From Saprospiraceae bacterium (lineage in GTDB: Bacteria > Bacteroidota > Bacteroidia > Chitinophagales > Saprospiraceae): 64,000 nucleotides of DNA. Both the position numbers and the translations under genes were made by a program. The stretch spans positions 1 to 64,000 of the forward strand of contig JABWBR010000028.1 in the NCBI GenBank assembly GCA_013360405.1. Direction: 5' to 3'. Below, piece by piece: positions 26,657 through 36,280 of the stretch. Positions within the stretch are counted from its first letter, which is position 1. Every line of letters starts with the position of its first letter. A model generated the notes under the pieces. The model saw only the letters and a list, made by a program, of their open reading frames with translations. It did not search any database and had not been told where the DNA came from.

Positions 26657-27274
26657 ATGCAAACACGTTCTAGCCTGTTGGGTGGTTTATTGTTAATGGC
26701 GCTTTTGGCCTGCAATAAAGAGAAAACGCAGGAACTTCCTGCCGAGTGGAAAGCATATCAACTGGAAGAATTAAAGACTGTAAGCGGCGCGCAACGGGCA
26801 GTAAAACTGGACAGTAACGGAAAAATAGTGGAAGAGGGCGTGATAGTCAACGGTCGTAAATCGGGCGCCTGGCTTCACTATGAAGGCCTGAATTCTAATT
26901 TTCCTACCCGCATCGAGACTTATGTCGACGGGGTGCAAAACGGTCCCTATCTCGAACTTGGCCCCAACGGTCAAATCAAACTGAAAGCTTTTTATAAAGA
27001 CGACATGCTGCACGGCAACTGGACCCAATACAGCTTCAGCCGGCCGCTTATCGACGCCAATTATCAAGATGGAAAGCTGCATGGCGTCTACCGCGAATTC
27101 GAATTGCGGGATGGCAAAATCAAAAAGGAGATTAATTATAAAAATGGAAAACTGGACGGCCCCTACCGGTTTTACAATCCCGAAGGGAAAATTACGCTGG
27201 AGTACTTGTATAATAATGGCGAGCAGGTAAGTGGCGCTATCATGGACACTACTAATACGAATGCCCCCAGGTGA
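26657..27274 (+). CDS. MORN-repeat (YwqK-like) lipoprotein
   Basis: 205 residues from ATG 26657, which yields a lipoprotein signal with the Cys at residue 19 (LLALLACNKEK context: LMALLACN). An upstream in-frame ATG at 26588 gives no signal peptide. From about residue 60 there are repeated G-x-W/Y units (NGRKSGAWLHYEG, DGVQNGPYLELGPNG, DGKLHGVYREFE, NGKLDGPYRFYNPEG), as in MORN-variant or YwqK-type proteins. Databases often label such proteins as antitoxins, but nothing here supports a toxin partner. It probably sits on a membrane, facing the periplasm or outside. TAGCTTTA at 26620-26627 may be a weak -7 element. Confidence 0.85.
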   Translation: MQTRSSLLGGLLLMALLACNKEKTQELPAEWKAYQLEELKTVSGAQRAVKLDSNGKIVEEGVIVNGRKSGAWLHYEGLNSNFPTRIETYVDGVQNGPYLELGPNGQIKLKAFYKDDMLHGNWTQYSFSRPLIDANYQDGKLHGVYREFELRDGKIKKEINYKNGKLDGPYRFYNPEGKITLEYLYNNGEQVSGAIMDTTNTNAPR

Positions 27275-27314
27275 CCAGGCATAGGGAAGCAGCCGCTTTC
27301 AAAAACGACATTTA

Positions 27315-30300
27315 ATGATGAACCCGCAACAGACGCCGGCAGATAGCCGCTTATCCCCCTACTTGCAAACACTGATGCAGGAAGGACCTCTCTTAGATAT
27401 CACCCAACTTCAGGGTTCTGCCGAAGGCGTTTTTTGGGCTTATTCCTGGCTCGATGATTTACTCCACCGGCGCGCCTTGCGCATGGAAATCAGCGCTTCG
27501 CATGATACGCAAGAGACGCTGAAATCTTTGTTTTTTGAATACCGCAACGCCGAACGCCTGCAAGGGGCTAAAACGCTTGGATTTGCCTATCCGTTTCTGG
27601 TTCTGCATACCGATGCCGGAATCCATACTGCGCCCCTGGTAATATGGCCGGTACAGTTGGAGCCCGACCCCCAAACCGCTAATCACTGGTGGCTGAGTTA
27701 TTCGCCCGACTATCTGCCGACTGTCAACAAACCTCTGCTGAATTGGCTAAAAACGCAATGCGGCTGGGAGGAAAACTCGGAGTGGTTTTCATTGATGCAA
27801 CCCGATGCGATGTCTTCGGGCGCCTTAGCTGTTTTTTGCGATAAGCTGGCCACACATCTCAATATCAATAATCCGAGCCAGAGCGCCTCTATAATGCCTT
27901 GTCCCGACCCCAAAATGCTGCTTGAAAGCCGGCAACACGACGCTATTTATTGGTCGGGGGTTGTAAGTATCTTTCCTGCTATCACAGAAGAAGCCGATCC
28001 GGCGGCCTGGCAGGAGGTAGCCAAATTATCTGTCGCACCTAAAGGAGACCATCCGTTTGGCGTATCTGTATTGGATCCGTGGCAAGCCACTGCGGTTGAA
28101 GCCGTGCAACAGGGAGGCCCCCTGCTGGTGACGGGTAGTTCGGGGGCTGGAAAAAGCCATTTAGCCCAGCATTTGATTACCAGCACCCTAAGCAATGGGG
28201 GCAAATGCCTGGTGGTGTCGCAAAGCATGACGGCCCTGAAAAGTATACAGGACCAGTTAGTGGCCTTAGGACTTGAACGATTGCAATGGCTGTTCAGAGA
28301 TGCCGTAATCGACAAAACGGTATTGCTCGAAACTTTAAAAACACTGGCAAAAACCGAAACAACCGCTTTGCCGGCTTTTGACGCCGCGGCTTTTCGACGG
28401 CAAGTAGACAAAGCGCTGAGAGAAAAGGGAAGACTGGATCAACGCTATCAGTCGGTGCGCAATAAAGTATTCGGCGCCTACGATTGGTCGGAGACAGTAG
28501 GCCTCTTTTTGTCCGCCACACGGAGAGAAGGCAAAGAACTGCTCAGCAGTCAGCTCAATCCGCAAGACTTTGCATTTCATTACGAGGAATATTTGTTGGT
28601 GAAAAATGCAGTGAGCAACTGTTATCCGCTTTTCCAGCGGATTAATACGCTCAACCACCCTTTGCGAAACCTGAATGCAGGTATTTTTATTCACAAATCT
28701 AAAGAAGAAGGTCTCGAGTTCATACAGCAAAAGCAGGAGGAATTTATTGCGAAAGCCCAGCAACTGCAGTTGGAATATATCGCCACGTATAACGCGTATG
28801 GCGATCAGTTGATGAATCACTACGAGCAATATTATGCTGCTTTGCAGGACCACAATGAACAAATTCACGATGCCATTCGCGACCATATTAGCAGGTTCGG
28901 CGAGGTATTTGCCCATGGAAGCCCGGCATGGTCGGGGCTGCGTAGTTTGTTTTCAGACAAATACAAAGAGATCAGGCAGGCCAGAAAATCTGTTGCCGGG
29001 CTGTATAAAGAGTTGAAAACGACCTTTTCCGCCTATAAATATATTGACTTTGCCTTCTCATCCTGGGATGAAAGCAGCCCGGTCACGCAGTTGGAAAAAA
29101 TACTGGAGGGCTTTGAAGGCGCCCTGCGGCAGTGGAGGAAAGAACTCCCGTCGATCGTACAGGAAGAACTGCTCAGGCTCAACCACAAAACGGTTAATCC
29201 CCACGTGGACGGACACGATAAGGTTTTGGTAATCGAAGACAGCCTGACGGCCCTGGTAGAAGAACTCAACGAATCCGGGTTATACCAGTTGCCTTTTGAA
29301 AACAAGATGCTGACCGTTTCGCGCCAGCAAAAATACCTGGAAGACACCATTGATCAATTGGAGGTGACGCGGCTTAATTTGCGCGACTACGACGTTTTTT
29401 ACGATTGGCAGCGCAACTGGTTCCAGCTACCCGAAAACGCCCGCAGAGTGGTCAGGGCACTGGCCAAAGTGCGCCCCCCTGATTGGGTTAGCGCTTTTGA
29501 AAGCTGGTATCTAAATAATTGTCTGGCAAAATCTTATGACGCTGCCCTGCCATTAAAAGATTTTGATGCCAAAACCTGTGTAGGCGCCATCAAAGCCGTC
29601 AGGGATATGCTGCCGGCTCAAATTTTGCACCGCTGGCAAGGTAAGAAAGAAGAGGCTTTGCGGGCTGCAAAAAGGGCCGGCCGCAATCAATATGAACAAT
29701 TGTTCGGACGCCGAAACATAGAATCATCTTCGGGGATGAGCCTTTCAGCGCTTATGGGCAATGGAATTGAAGCCGTCACCGATCTGCTGCCGGTGTGGCT
29801 CACTACTCCCCAACTGGCTTCGCAAATCCTGCCGGCAGATGAGGCTTATTTCGACCTGATGATCGTGGAAGAAGGCCATATGCTGAATTCGGGGGTTATT
29901 ACTCCGCTTTTGAGTATGGCTAAGCAAACGGTTGTATTGGCACATACCCAACTCATAGATGAAAACCAGCTCCTTGCCTTGCCAACAGCCATGCGCGGGG
30001 CTAAAATACGGGAAACCCGACTGGAGATTTGCCACCACTGGCGCCCCGGCGATCTGACGCCCCTGCTCGACCCCAATACCCAATGGGGCGCTTCGGCATT
30101 AAACGCGTTTCAATTGCGCTTCGAGCAAGTGGAGGGGCGCTACGACCCCCAAACCCGCACAAATGCAGCTGAAGCCCAACGACTCATCCAATTGCTGAAT
30201 GACATTCAACCAACCCCGCAGCGGACTTATCCTTCCGTGGGGATCGTGTGTTGCACAACCGGCCAACGCAACCTCATAGCCGACTATCTGCTTCAAATTA

Positions 30301-31061
30301 AGCTAAGGCGTTTACCGGGAGTTGAAAAGATCCAACAATTGGAACGCAACGGCCTTTTGGTGTATACCACTGACGAAATGCCGGGCATTCACCCCGATAT
30401 TTTGTTTTTTTCAGGTACCTTCGGCATTACCGGAATAGAAGGTCAAATTGAAGGATGTAAAGATTATTACGACGGTGGAAAAGGCCTCAGACGTTTATAC
30501 CTGCTGATGAGCCGCCCCATCAAATCCCTTTATTTACTCAATTCTATTCCGGAGGTTCTGCTGGCGGATTGGTCGCATACGCCTCCATTGAAGGCGCTGT
30601 ATTTGTTGAGCAATTATTATCACTACGCTGTGTACGTGCAGCAATCTCATGCCAAAAAACAGGATGAAGTGGTAGCAGGCTTGAGAAAAGGGATTGGCAT
30701 TGAAAAACAACATCATACTTCGGGATTTGCCTCCGAGCTGGCACTCAGACTGGAGGCCTATATCGAACCCGGCAGACTCAGGCTAGATGTGCCTATGGGC
30801 GAATGGCGCTTCCCCCTGCTGGTTCAGCAAAAAGGCGATAGTGGAGAGGCCTGTTACCTCCAGCCCGACGGCTTTTTCGCCCAGGCGCCTTGCACAGATC
30901 ATGTTTGGGAGATGGAACAACGCACCCGACTCGAAGAACTTCGCGTAAAAACGATGCCCGTGTGGTCGGCAGCCTGGTGGAAAAATGCGCCGTTTGAAAC
31001 GCGTAAGTTAGCAGCGGCATTGATACAGGTTGACGAAGGTAAAGTGAAAGAGGAGGGTTAA
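27315..31061 (+). CDS. Large SF1 helicase-like ATPase with degenerate motif II
   Basis: 1248 residues, no membrane helix. About 260 residues of unknown fold precede a Q-motif-like DPWQATAVEAV and Walker A TGSSGAGKSHLAQHL (near residue 272). A very long insert of about 570 residues, with coiled coil (KSKEEGLEFIQQKQEEFIAK), leads to motif II near 849, read as LMIVEEGHML where the UPF1/Dna2 group usually has DEAS/DEAQ. The RecA2 part has VGIVCCTTGQRNLI (like the VGVITPYRAQ step), VYTTDEMPGIHPDILFFSG (compare DEFQGxE), and motif VI LRRLYLLMSRPIKSLYLL. It is a divergent UPF1-like protein. Whether it hydrolyses ATP or unwinds nucleic acid is open because the Walker B Asp is Glu. Its stop overlaps folK's by 4 nt. 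Confidence 0.75.
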   Translation: MMNPQQTPADSRLSPYLQTLMQEGPLLDITQLQGSAEGVFWAYSWLDDLLHRRALRMEISASHDTQETLKSLFFEYRNAERLQGAKTLGFAYPFLVLHTDAGIHTAPLVIWPVQLEPDPQTANHWWLSYSPDYLPTVNKPLLNWLKTQCGWEENSEWFSLMQPDAMSSGALAVFCDKLATHLNINNPSQSASIMPCPDPKMLLESRQHDAIYWSGVVSIFPAITEEADPAAWQEVAKLSVAPKGDHPFGVSVLDPWQATAVEAVQQGGPLLVTGSSGAGKSHLAQHLITSTLSNGGKCLVVSQSMTALKSIQDQLVALGLERLQWLFRDAVIDKTVLLETLKTLAKTETTALPAFDAAAFRRQVDKALREKGRLDQRYQSVRNKVFGAYDWSETVGLFLSATRREGKELLSSQLNPQDFAFHYEEYLLVKNAVSNCYPLFQRINTLNHPLRNLNAGIFIHKSKEEGLEFIQQKQEEFIAKAQQLQLEYIATYNAYGDQLMNHYEQYYAALQDHNEQIHDAIRDHISRFGEVFAHGSPAWSGLRSLFSDKYKEIRQARKSVAGLYKELKTTFSAYKYIDFAFSSWDESSPVTQLEKILEGFEGALRQWRKELPSIVQEELLRLNHKTVNPHVDGHDKVLVIEDSLTALVEELNESGLYQLPFENKMLTVSRQQKYLEDTIDQLEVTRLNLRDYDVFYDWQRNWFQLPENARRVVRALAKVRPPDWVSAFESWYLNNCLAKSYDAALPLKDFDAKTCVGAIKAVRDMLPAQILHRWQGKKEEALRAAKRAGRNQYEQLFGRRNIESSSGMSLSALMGNGIEAVTDLLPVWLTTPQLASQILPADEAYFDLMIVEEGHMLNSGVITPLLSMAKQTVVLAHTQLIDENQLLALPTAMRGAKIRETRLEICHHWRPGDLTPLLDPNTQWGASALNAFQLRFEQVEGRYDPQTRTNAAEAQRLIQLLNDIQPTPQRTYPSVGIVCCTTGQRNLIADYLLQIKLRRLPGVEKIQQLERNGLLVYTTDEMPGIHPDILFFSGTFGITGIEGQIEGCKDYYDGGKGLRRLYLLMSRPIKSLYLLNSIPEVLLADWSHTPPLKALYLLSNYYHYAVYVQQSHAKKQDEVVAGLRKGIGIEKQHHTSGFASELALRLEAYIEPGRLRLDVPMGEWRFPLLVQQKGDSGEACYLQPDGFFAQAPCTDHVWEMEQRTRLEELRVKTMPVWSAAWWKNAPFETRKLAAALIQVDEGKVKEEG

Positions 31062-31540
31062 ACCCGTTTTTCTACTTCAAGAGGATCAGCACTTTGGGCC
31101 AAAAGCTCCGCATTGGACAGCAAAAAAACGGGGTGAACGAAGTCCGGCGCGATCTCTACCAGGGGCACTAACGCAAAATTGCGCTCCTGTAAAAGAGGAT
31201 GGGGTATTTTTAGATTTGGATAATCTACAATTTGATGGTTGTAGTACAAAATATCAATATCGATTATTCTTTCCCCCCATTTAACAAGCCGGTGACGGCC
31301 CATTTTTTTTTCAATTGAAAGTATGCGGTCGAGTACTTCAAGAGGTGGGTAAGGGCTTATTAATGAGACAGCCTGGTTGAGAAAATCGGGCTGTTCGGTA
31401 ATTCCCCAAGCCTTAGTACAATATATGGAAGAGGAACGCGATAGCGCGCCTACTTCCTCCAGCAGCAACTGCCGGGCGATATCCAGATGACGGATTGTGT
31501 CGCCCACATTACTGCCCAGCAATAAAAATACTTCTTTCAT
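31058..31540 (-). CDS. folK: HPPK: 6-hydroxymethyldihydropterin pyrophosphokinase
   Basis: Activates 6-hydroxymethyl-7,8-dihydropterin with ATP for the FolP step. 160 residues from ATG 31540 (MKEVFLLLGSNVGDTIRHL); a start nine codons earlier adds no conserved residues. The signature is WGERIIDIDILYYNHQIVD (family form WGPRTLDLDILLY), and HPLLQERNFALVPLVEIAP follows. It is separated from folP by 20 kb. Convergent with the helicase-like gene, sharing TTAA for both stops. Confidence 0.95.
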   Translation of the reverse strand: MKEVFLLLGSNVGDTIRHLDIARQLLLEEVGALSRSSSIYCTKAWGITEQPDFLNQAVSLISPYPPLEVLDRILSIEKKMGRHRLVKWGERIIDIDILYYNHQIVDYPNLKIPHPLLQERNFALVPLVEIAPDFVHPVFLLSNAELLAQSADPLEVEKRV

Positions 31541-31582
31541 AGCATTAAAATGACGGGAGGGGTTCAAATCCCGAATTTTGTT

Positions 31583-31590
31583 TAATTTTG
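31583..31590 (+). promoter_or_regulatory. Bacteroidota -7 element for the large secreted protein
   Basis: TAATTTTG fits TAnnTTTG, 36 nt upstream of the ATG at 31627. The longest open frame begins on its TTG, so that start is rejected. Confidence 0.55.
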
Positions 31591-31626
31591 ATCAATACTC
31601 TTTCATCTCAAACGAAACGCATCAGA

Positions 31627-34600
31627 ATGAGATCACTTTTCTACGGAATTTTTTTTACGCTTTTTGGAACACTAGCAATTGCACAACCTATTAACGACGA
31701 TTGTGGCGGTTTAATTAACCTGGGTATTCTTCCCGCTTGCCCGCCCACTATCTTTACTAACGTAGATGCTACGGCTTCCGATATCGGTTTTGGCAACAAC
31801 CCTTCGTGTTTCAATGGCGGAAATACCCAGCGAGACGTCTGGTTCGCCTTTACTACGGTCGATACTATCATTGATATTACGATCACGCTCGTAGGCGTGC
31901 CCACGGGCCCCAACGGCGACCCAATCCAAAACCCCCAGATAGCGATTTATCGGGGTGATTGCGCCGTGGACGGCTTAGCCGAGTTGGCCTGTATCTCGGC
32001 GCCAAACGGCAGCACGCAAATAGAACTGGATATTTTGGGTCTTACGCCCAATGAACAGTATTTTATCCGCGTAAACGATTATTCGGCATCCGCTAGCCCC
32101 AACTCCGGCGATTTTACGCTTTGCGTAGACGAATACGTGCCGGCAGTTAATATCGGCGATGAACCCAGTACGACGGCTTGTTTCGGAACCCTCTACGACT
32201 CCGGCGGACCCGACGGCGACTACGGCCCGGGTGAAAATCATACGTTTACTATCTGTCCTAACGATATTCACCAATGTATCGAAATTACCGTGCTCGATTT
32301 CCAAATGGAGTCCGGTTTTGAAGATTTGAATTTTTATGCCGGCGATGATATCAGCGACCCGCTTATCGCCGGTTTGACAGGCTTTGGAAACGGCCAGCCT
32401 TTTATTATCCAGGCCAGTTCCGGATGTGTGACGGTTCAATTTACTTCTGACGGCTCGGTGCAGGACGCCGGCTTTGAACTGGAGTGGGCCTGTTCGCCTG
32501 TGGCCTGCGACGGCTCTAGTATCGACAACCCCACGGTGATCAATTCACTGCCGTTTAACCTGCCTTTCAGCACTTGCGACGATGCGGCTAACTTTGGAAG
32601 CAGCCCCTGCGGCAACGATGCCTTCCTGAACGGCCCCGAATACGTATTTGCCTATGAATCGCCCGGTGATATTTGCATAGCGGTTACGATTTCCAATGCC
32701 AATGCAGGAACCGGGGTGCTCATTTTGAACGGACCTCCAGACGACCCTAATACGCTTTGTGTGGCGCAAAGTACAACCGGCATGATTAATGCGGCCAACC
32801 TTCAACAGCCAGGTACTTATTACATTGTGGTAGACAATGCCAGCGGTTGTACCGACTTTAATATTCTGGTACAGGAAACGGATTGCCAGTTATCTCCCGG
32901 GTTGGCTTCGGCATTATGTAATCCGCTCAACGGCTGCATAGAAGAGGGTGGCGTACCTTCTATCTTTTTCTTTGAACAGGGCTTCCAGGATATCGACGTA
33001 CCCAACGGCGCCAACGACGGCTGTTGGCTGGGCGTGGGCGTTCAGCCCAATTTTTATTGGTTTACCGTGCAGGCACAGGCCGACGGGCCTTTCGGATTTA
33101 TTCTGGAAAGTGCCGACGTACCCTCAGATATAGACTTTAGCGTGTGGGGGCCATTTACCCAACAGCAGGCCTGCGAAAATCCGCTGTCGGTTATCAATTT
33201 TGTGACAAACAACCAACCGATCAGAAGCTCCTGGGCCGCCGGCGGCGATCCTACCGGCCTCGCCGATATTCACCCCGTGCTGGGTACCCCGGTTACCGAC
33301 ACCTGGGACTGCGGTGGTTTTCCTGGCGCCGGCGGCGATGACTTTGTAAGTACTATTGCGGCGCAGGAAGGAGAAGTATACGTGGTGTTGTCCAACGACT
33401 GGGGCAACCAGATCATCAACGGCGGTATTTCTATCGATTGGTCGCCCTCCAACCCCGATGTGTTGATTCCCGTGCCTACTGTGATTGAAGGAGGAGATAC
33501 TACCGTTTGTATCGGTCAATCGGTACAGATTGCTATTTCGAGCGGAGTTAATAACATAGAATGGATTGAAGGCGTGTCTACCTTGTCTTGCGACGACTGC
33601 TTCGATCCCATAGCTACGCCAACGGAGACAACCGTATATAAGGCTATCGTGGAAAGCGTGTGCTATTCCGATACCATCAAAGTGGAAGTGATTGTATTTG
33701 ATGTGACTGCCGGTGCTGATATTACCGTATGTACCGGCGAAGAATTCGGTATAGTAGCCGGGGCTGATTTTGAACCGGCATTGGCTACGTACTCCTGGAC
33801 TACTCCGGCAGGCGTAGCCCTGAGTTGCGACGATTGCCCCAATCCTACAGTAACCGCAGTTTCAGCCGGAAACCACCCCGTAATCGTTACCCTCACGACA
33901 CCCAACTGCGTATTGAGCGATACAACGGTGGTGACTGTATTGCCACAGCAAGCGCCCCAGGCAGTAGTAAATGACGACCAGCAGGTGTGCACCGGCACGA
34001 CGGTAAGCCTCGGCGGCCCCCCAATTGCGGGAGTTTCATATAACTGGTCGTCGGTGCCCAGCGGTTTTACCTCTATTGTGTCCAACCCCTCCGTTTCGCC
34101 GGGTGAGACGACTACTTATTTTCTTACTGCAACGAACAACAGCTGTCCGCTTCCTTCACTCGATAGTGTGACCGTGATCGTGGATACCAACCCCTTGCTG
34201 ACAGTTTCTTCTGATACGGCTATTTGCCAGGGCGTACCGCTGGTGATGGGCACAACCGTGCCGGAACCCAACACGACATATCTTTGGGATGGCCCCGCTA
34301 TTATAGAAGATCCTACCGATCCCAACACGCTGGTGTATCCGGAGGGGGCAGGCACCTATACCCTTACAGCCACAAGGGGCGCCTGCATAGTCACGGCTAC
34401 CGTTGATGTGACTATTACGCCCATTGCAATTGATATTATTCAACCTGATACGCTGCTGATATGCCGGGGCACTACCGTGAACCTCCAAACGTCCACTACG
34501 CCGTCCAATGTGCAGGCCACTTGGACGCCCAATAACGGTTCGCTGAATACCAATGTGGGCAACAGCGTTTTTGCCACCCCACAGACGATTACTACTTATT

Positions 34601-36195
34601 CCGCCACAGTAACCGTTCCGGGGTGTTTGAAAACGGCTGAGATTACGATAGTTGTTGATTCTCTGCCGTCTAATCTCACCGCTATGCCGGTTGATACCAA
34701 TATCTGCGAAGGAGAAGTATTAGTCCTGACAACGCCGGTATTTGAGCCCAGCGATTTTCCGGATATATCCTTCCTGTGGCGCCCCACGGAAGGACAGCAA
34801 TCACCTGATACGCTGTTTAACCTGGTGGTGACGCCAGATACGACAACAAACTACTTCAGGGTTACCACAAACGGAATATGCATCGACACCTCATATGTAC
34901 TTGTGCAGGTAACACCGATACCCACCGTCATGTTGATACCAGGAGATACTACCTTATGCCAGGGCTCCTCGCTTCAACTCAATGCCGTATTTGACCCCGG
35001 CTTTGATGAAGTATCCTGGGAGCCTGCCGATGGGCTGAGCTGCACGGACTGTCCAAATCCGATAGCCACCCCCGGAGACGATATCACCTATCAGGTTACC
35101 GGAAAACTCGGGAATTGCCCCACCGGCACATCAATTAGTATAGACGTCATACTACCACCGGTGATTAGTGTGCCGCCCACCGTAGAAATTTGCGAGGGTG
35201 ATTCAACGGGGCCATTGTTGCTATCCACACCGGAATTAATGGTGTCATATCTGTGGACTTCGCCCACTTTGCCCAACTTTATGTCTGACGATCCTATGCA
35301 GTTGTTTTCGCCGTCAACTACCACTACTTATTCGCTAAGTGCAACTAACAGCTGTTTTACCAGATCGGCGCAAACAACCGTGTTTGTAGTTAACGATGCT
35401 ACCGTAAGTGTTAACGATGTCGTGATTTGTGCGGGCGACCCCCTGACACTCACCGCCGAAGGTACCGCCCCGGAAGGAGTTACGGAATCCTATAGCTGGC
35501 TGGTGAACGGCACGGAAATTCCCGGACAGACCATCACGGTGACCGGGTTAACCGAAACAACGGATGTAGTACTTACCTATACTTACGGCCCCAATTGCGG
35601 CGCCATAACAGAAACGTTTACTGTGAATGTGTTGGGTAGTGAATTTGCAGTCGGCATTGAAGTTGCCCCCAATGATTCGCTCATATCTTTCGATACCTTG
35701 TTGCTCACCGCCAACGTAGCTCCCCCGGATTTAACCGGACTGACCTATACATGGTATGAAAACGATGTGGAGATCGGCCAGACAACTTCGCCCTCCTTCA
35801 GCCATATCGCGCCCTTTATCGACCGCGAAATGACGGATGGAGAAGAGTTTGTTTATAAAGTGGTGGTTACTACGCCCGAAGGATGCGAACGCTTCGATCA
35901 GACCCCCGTGCGGGTATTGCCGGCTAATTATAGAATTCCCAACGTGTTTACGCCCAATGGCGATGAAAGAAACGATGTATTCAAGGTATTCTCCTCTCGC
36001 AATTTCGTCATAGAAGAACTGAGGGTTTACAACCGCTGGGGACAATTGGTATTTGATGGTAAAGGCAATAACGCCAGCTGGGATGGCAATTATAAAGGAG
36101 AGCCGGCGCCTTCGGATGTCTACATTTACCGCGCCTTGATTAAGCTGGGCAACCAGGAATTTGAGGAAAAAGGAGATGTGACGCTGATAAGATAG
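31627..36195 (+). CDS. Giant secreted protein with T9SS type B C-terminal domain
   Basis: 1522 residues from ATG 31627. The signal peptide is MRSLFYGIFFTLFGTLAIAQ. Residues 20-620 hold several Cys-containing beta-sandwich modules (NDDCGGLINLG, VWFAFTTVD, YFIRVNDYSASASPNSGDFTLCV). Residues 620-1420 are a string of at least eight Ig/PKD-like modules, each opening with a pattern like DTTVCIGQSVQI and containing a YxW core. The last 90 residues are the gliding-associated, T9SS type B sorting domain: IPNVFTPNGDERNDVFKVF, LRVYNRWGQLVFDG, WDGNYKGEPAPSDVYIY. Type B cargo crosses the outer membrane by T9SS and is kept at the surface or released. It is probably an adhesin or matrix protein, which is inference from the architecture. 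Confidence 0.93.
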   Translation: MRSLFYGIFFTLFGTLAIAQPINDDCGGLINLGILPACPPTIFTNVDATASDIGFGNNPSCFNGGNTQRDVWFAFTTVDTIIDITITLVGVPTGPNGDPIQNPQIAIYRGDCAVDGLAELACISAPNGSTQIELDILGLTPNEQYFIRVNDYSASASPNSGDFTLCVDEYVPAVNIGDEPSTTACFGTLYDSGGPDGDYGPGENHTFTICPNDIHQCIEITVLDFQMESGFEDLNFYAGDDISDPLIAGLTGFGNGQPFIIQASSGCVTVQFTSDGSVQDAGFELEWACSPVACDGSSIDNPTVINSLPFNLPFSTCDDAANFGSSPCGNDAFLNGPEYVFAYESPGDICIAVTISNANAGTGVLILNGPPDDPNTLCVAQSTTGMINAANLQQPGTYYIVVDNASGCTDFNILVQETDCQLSPGLASALCNPLNGCIEEGGVPSIFFFEQGFQDIDVPNGANDGCWLGVGVQPNFYWFTVQAQADGPFGFILESADVPSDIDFSVWGPFTQQQACENPLSVINFVTNNQPIRSSWAAGGDPTGLADIHPVLGTPVTDTWDCGGFPGAGGDDFVSTIAAQEGEVYVVLSNDWGNQIINGGISIDWSPSNPDVLIPVPTVIEGGDTTVCIGQSVQIAISSGVNNIEWIEGVSTLSCDDCFDPIATPTETTVYKAIVESVCYSDTIKVEVIVFDVTAGADITVCTGEEFGIVAGADFEPALATYSWTTPAGVALSCDDCPNPTVTAVSAGNHPVIVTLTTPNCVLSDTTVVTVLPQQAPQAVVNDDQQVCTGTTVSLGGPPIAGVSYNWSSVPSGFTSIVSNPSVSPGETTTYFLTATNNSCPLPSLDSVTVIVDTNPLLTVSSDTAICQGVPLVMGTTVPEPNTTYLWDGPAIIEDPTDPNTLVYPEGAGTYTLTATRGACIVTATVDVTITPIAIDIIQPDTLLICRGTTVNLQTSTTPSNVQATWTPNNGSLNTNVGNSVFATPQTITTYSATVTVPGCLKTAEITIVVDSLPSNLTAMPVDTNICEGEVLVLTTPVFEPSDFPDISFLWRPTEGQQSPDTLFNLVVTPDTTTNYFRVTTNGICIDTSYVLVQVTPIPTVMLIPGDTTLCQGSSLQLNAVFDPGFDEVSWEPADGLSCTDCPNPIATPGDDITYQVTGKLGNCPTGTSISIDVILPPVISVPPTVEICEGDSTGPLLLSTPELMVSYLWTSPTLPNFMSDDPMQLFSPSTTTTYSLSATNSCFTRSAQTTVFVVNDATVSVNDVVICAGDPLTLTAEGTAPEGVTESYSWLVNGTEIPGQTITVTGLTETTDVVLTYTYGPNCGAITETFTVNVLGSEFAVGIEVAPNDSLISFDTLLLTANVAPPDLTGLTYTWYENDVEIGQTTSPSFSHIAPFIDREMTDGEEFVYKVVVTTPEGCERFDQTPVRVLPANYRIPNVFTPNGDERNDVFKVFSSRNFVIEELRVYNRWGQLVFDGKGNNASWDGNYKGEPAPSDVYIYRALIKLGNQEFEEKGDVTLIR

Positions 36196-36200
36196 GGGTT

Positions 36201-36280
36201 GTGAGGGTTTATGAGGGTTTATGAGGGTTTATGAAAGTTTAGACCCTCATAACCCCTCATAACCCCTCATAAACCTTTAT
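36201..36280. repeat. 10-nt phased repeat forming a long hairpin (convergent terminator)
   Basis: Four 10-nt units lie on the left (36201-36240; core ATGAGGGTTT) and four complementary units on the right (36241-36280; core AACCCCTCAT), all in one exact 10-nt phase. They pair into an imperfect stem of about 40 bp. The T9SS cargo gene stops at 36195. The YceI stop codon (36277-36279) lies inside the last unit. The same words recur at 61591-61707. It probably ends transcription from both sides. Confidence 0.9.

Noticed and set aside
26657-27274. Antitoxin role for the YwqK-like MORN protein
   Set aside because: The label is common in databases, but the protein is a lipoprotein and has no toxin neighbour.
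31553-31580. A segment with GGTTCAAATCCC resembling the T arm of a tRNA
   Set aside because: Its stem does not close over five pairs, and no acceptor stem, anticodon arm or D arm can be found on either strand around it.
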